From contig MGWH01000002.1 in NCBI GenBank assembly GCA_001800905.1, positions 248,001-312,000 of the forward strand: a DNA stretch of 64,000 nt. The letters run 5' to 3'. The position numbers and the translations under genes were made by a program. This DNA comes from Flavobacteria bacterium GWA2_35_26 (GTDB taxonomy: Bacteria; Bacteroidota; Bacteroidia; Flavobacteriales; Flavobacteriaceae). A model generated the notes under the pieces. The model made no database searches. It saw nothing but the letters and a program-made list of their open reading frames with translations, and was not told the origin of the DNA. Every line of letters begins with the position of its first letter. Position 1 is the first letter of the stretch. Shown here one piece after another: positions 63,001 through 64,000 of this stretch.

Positions 63001-64000
63001 ACTGGGTGTCCTTTGATTACATTTTCAAGAATGTCCCAAACTACTGGCTCTTTTTTGTCAATAATTTTCTTAGCAGATTTTACTGTTTTAACAATACCTC
63101 TTTCAATCAATTTACGGATTACAAAAGGTTTGTATAATTCAGATGCCATATCTTTTGGGATACCACATTCGAATAATTTCAACTCAGGTCCAACAACAAT
63201 TACCGAACGAGCAGAATAATCTACACGTTTTCCAAGTAAGTTTTGACGGAAACGTCCTTGCTTACCTTTTAATGAATCTGATAATGATTTTAATGGTCTG
63301 TTTGATTCCGTTTTTACTGCAGATGCTTTACGAGTATTGTCGAAAAGTGAATCTACAGATTCTTGCAACATACGTTTTTCGTTTCTCAAGATTACTTCAG
63401 GAGCTTTAATCTCCATCAATCTTTTCAAACGGTTGTTACGAATAATTACACGACGGTATAAATCATTCAAATCAGAAGTAGCAAAACGACCCCCATCAAG
63501 TGGCACAAGTGGACGTAATTCTGGTGGAATAACTGGAACTACTTTCATAATCATCCATTCCGGACGATTTTCACGGTTCAAGTTAGACTCACGGAAAGAT
63601 TCAACTACTTGTAATCTTTTTAATGCTTCTGTTTTACGTTGTTTAGACGTTTCGTTATTTGCACTGTGACGTAAACTGTATGATAACTCATCTAAGTCGA
63701 TACGTGCTAATAAATCCATAATACACTCTGCTCCCATTTTGGCAACAAATTTATTTGGATCAAAATCATCTAAGTATTGATTGTCAGCTGGAAGTGTATC
63801 TAAAATATTCAAATACTCTTCTTCTGTCAAGAAATCTAATCTTTGTAATGGTTCACCCTCAGCATTTTGAGCAATACCAGCTTGGATTACTACGTATCTT
63901 TCGTAGTAAATAATCATATCTAATTTCTTAGATGGCAATCCAAGGATATATCCAATTTTATTTGGAAGCGAACGGAAATACCAGATATGAGCAATTGGCA
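60015..64000 (-). CDS. rpoC: RNA polymerase beta' subunit, 5' end outside window
   Basis: The frame runs from the stop at 60015 through the window edge, at least 1328 residues. The visible start region reads [19 protein letters not shown], an internal part of beta', so a further about 100 residues lie outside. The active-site motif NADFDGDQM with the three Mg-binding aspartates is present (near 62880), as is the second zinc site with [14 protein letters not shown], the trigger loop region with [19 protein letters not shown], and the switch region [16 protein letters not shown] [15 protein letters not shown]. It is an essential gene; the downstream DUF3467 gene follows. Confidence 0.97.
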   Translation of the reverse strand, partial: PIAHIWYFRSLPNKIGYILGLPSKKLDMIIYYERYVVIQAGIAQNAEGEPLQRLDFLTEEEYLNILDTLPADNQYLDDFDPNKFVAKMGAECIMDLLARIDLDELSYSLRHSANNETSKQRKTEALKRLQVVESFRESNLNRENRPEWMIMKVVPVIPPELRPLVPLDGGRFATSDLNDLYRRVIIRNNRLKRLMEIKAPEVILRNEKRMLQESVDSLFDNTRKASAVKTESNRPLKSLSDSLKGKQGRFRQNLLGKRVDYSARSVIVVGPELKLFECGIPKDMASELYKPFVIRKLIERGIVKTVKSAKKIIDKKEPVVWDILENVIKGHPVLLNRAPTLHRLGIQAFQPKLIEGKAIQLHPLVCTAFNADFDGDQMAVHLPLGPEAILEAQLLMLASHNILNPANGAPITVPSQDMVLGLYYMTKERLSTPEHKILGQDLTFYSAEEVNIALNEGQLELNARVKIRAKDFNENGELVYKIIQTTAGRVLFNEVVPEAAGYINDVLTKKNLRDIIGHILSVTDVPTTAAFLDNMKDMGYKFAFKGGLSFSLGDIRIPEQKTKLIADAREQVEGISANYNMGLITNNERYNQVIDVWTSTNAQLTEAAMKNIREDQQGFNSVYMMLDSGARGSKEQIRQLTGMRGLMAKPKKSTAGGGEIIENPILSNFKEGLSILEYFISTHGARKGLADTALKTADAGYLTRRLHDVSQDVIVNIDDCGTLRGVEVSALKKNEEIVESLGERILGRVALQDVINPLTNEVLVASGQQITEAIVKAIDASPVEKVEVRSPLTCEALKGICAKCYGRNLATGKMTQRGEAVGVIAAQSIGEPGTQLTLRTFHVGGVAGGISEESSIVARFPGKLEIEDLKTVKGEDSEGNAVDIVVSRSTELKLIDEKTGILLSTNNIPYGSSIFVKDGQSVAKGEVICKWDPYNGVIVSEFTGKIAYEDLEQGQSFMVEIDEQTGFQEKVISEARNKKLIPTLLVYGKDNELIRSYNLPVGAHLMVDNGEKIKAGKVLVKIPRRSSKSGDITGGLPRITELLEARNPSNPAVVSEIDGVVSFGKIKRGNREIIIESKFGEVKKYLVKLSSQILVQENDFVRAGVPLSDGAITPDDILRIQGPAAVQQYLVNEIQEVYRLQGVKINDKHFEVVIRQMMRKVRVQDPGDTLFLEDQLIHTKDFILENDKLYGMKVVEDAGDSDSLKPGQIITPRQLRDENSLLKRTDKNLVVARDVITATATPVLQGITRASLQTKSFISAASFQETTKVLNEAAVAGKVDYLEGLKENVIVGHRIPAGTGMREYDHTIVGSKEDYNEMMANKEEYIY

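Noticed and set aside
63143..63669. Several open frames opposite rpoC and acnB
   Set aside because: They are antisense shadows of strongly conserved coding regions, with no recognisable domains or promoters.

Overview
The window is a stretch of chromosome from a member of the Bacteroidota, most probably a Flavobacterium or close relative. The evidence is the low G+C content, the near absence of Shine-Dalgarno sequences, promoters of the TTG/TAnnTTTG type used by the Bacteroidota primary sigma factor, a typical flavobacterial gene set (DUF3467 protein beside rpoC, short MutA, Fur without structural cysteines, sigma-54 activator without a DNA-binding domain), and three copies of a structured intergenic repeat that I associate with this family. 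No tRNA, rRNA, CRISPR array, prophage, transposase or integrase was seen. This is core genome, densely packed, with about 57 protein genes.

Layout. 1-5.7 kb (minus): a large periplasmic TPR protein, a PhzF-family enzyme and an outer-membrane beta-barrel cut by the window edge. 5.8-14.3 kb (plus): ftsE, an SPOUT rRNA/tRNA methyltransferase, a bifunctional (p)ppGpp synthetase/hydrolase, a Fur-family regulator, purA, a GH5-like surface lipoprotein, a NudK-like Nudix hydrolase and meaB. 14.3-23.7 kb (minus): a small acidic protein, a prohibitin-like protein, a MATE exporter, mtaB, a HAD phosphatase, a DUF2007 protein, a half-helicase, a sigma-54-type response regulator and a Nat-type ABC exporter. 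23.8-27.2 kb (minus): dnaJ, grpE, hisS.

27.4-41.5 kb is mainly plus: a MacB-type permease, (minus) prmC and a GNAT acetyltransferase, ribD, a HAD phosphatase, an IMPACT/YigZ protein, (minus) a thioesterase, dnaA, a low-molecular-weight phosphatase, a tetrapyrrole-methylase-like methyltransferase, a dienoyl-CoA-reductase-like SDR, udk, a DivIC/FtsB-like divisome protein, and both subunits of methylmalonyl-CoA mutase. 41.5-44.7 kb (minus): a lysozyme-like exported protein, then dapF, an acetyltransferase and mltG. 44.9-51.2 kb: an HtrA protease, an Lrp regulator divergent from alanine dehydrogenase, an amino acid permease and a four-LysM NlpC/P60 hydrolase. 51.4-64 kb: aconitase B, a SurA-like isomerase, prfC, a histidine-decarboxylase-like enzyme divergent from a second Lrp regulator, a DUF3467 protein and rpoC, whose 5' end lies outside the window.

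Functional themes are information processing and stringent response (spoT, dnaA, rpoC, prfC, prmC, hisS, mtaB), proteostasis (dnaJ, grpE, htrA, surA), cell-wall growth and division (ftsE, divIC, dapF, mltG, NlpC/P60), and propionate/methylmalonyl and fatty-acid metabolism (mutAB, meaB, acnB, SDR). I found no obvious new multi-gene system. The most interesting signals are the three diverged copies of the structured repeat (18.3, 37.5 and 56.1 kb) with compensatory stem changes, a perfect palindromic operator candidate before the SDR gene, a frame-shifting heptanucleotide repeat inside prmC, and several proteins of familiar families that lack key parts.
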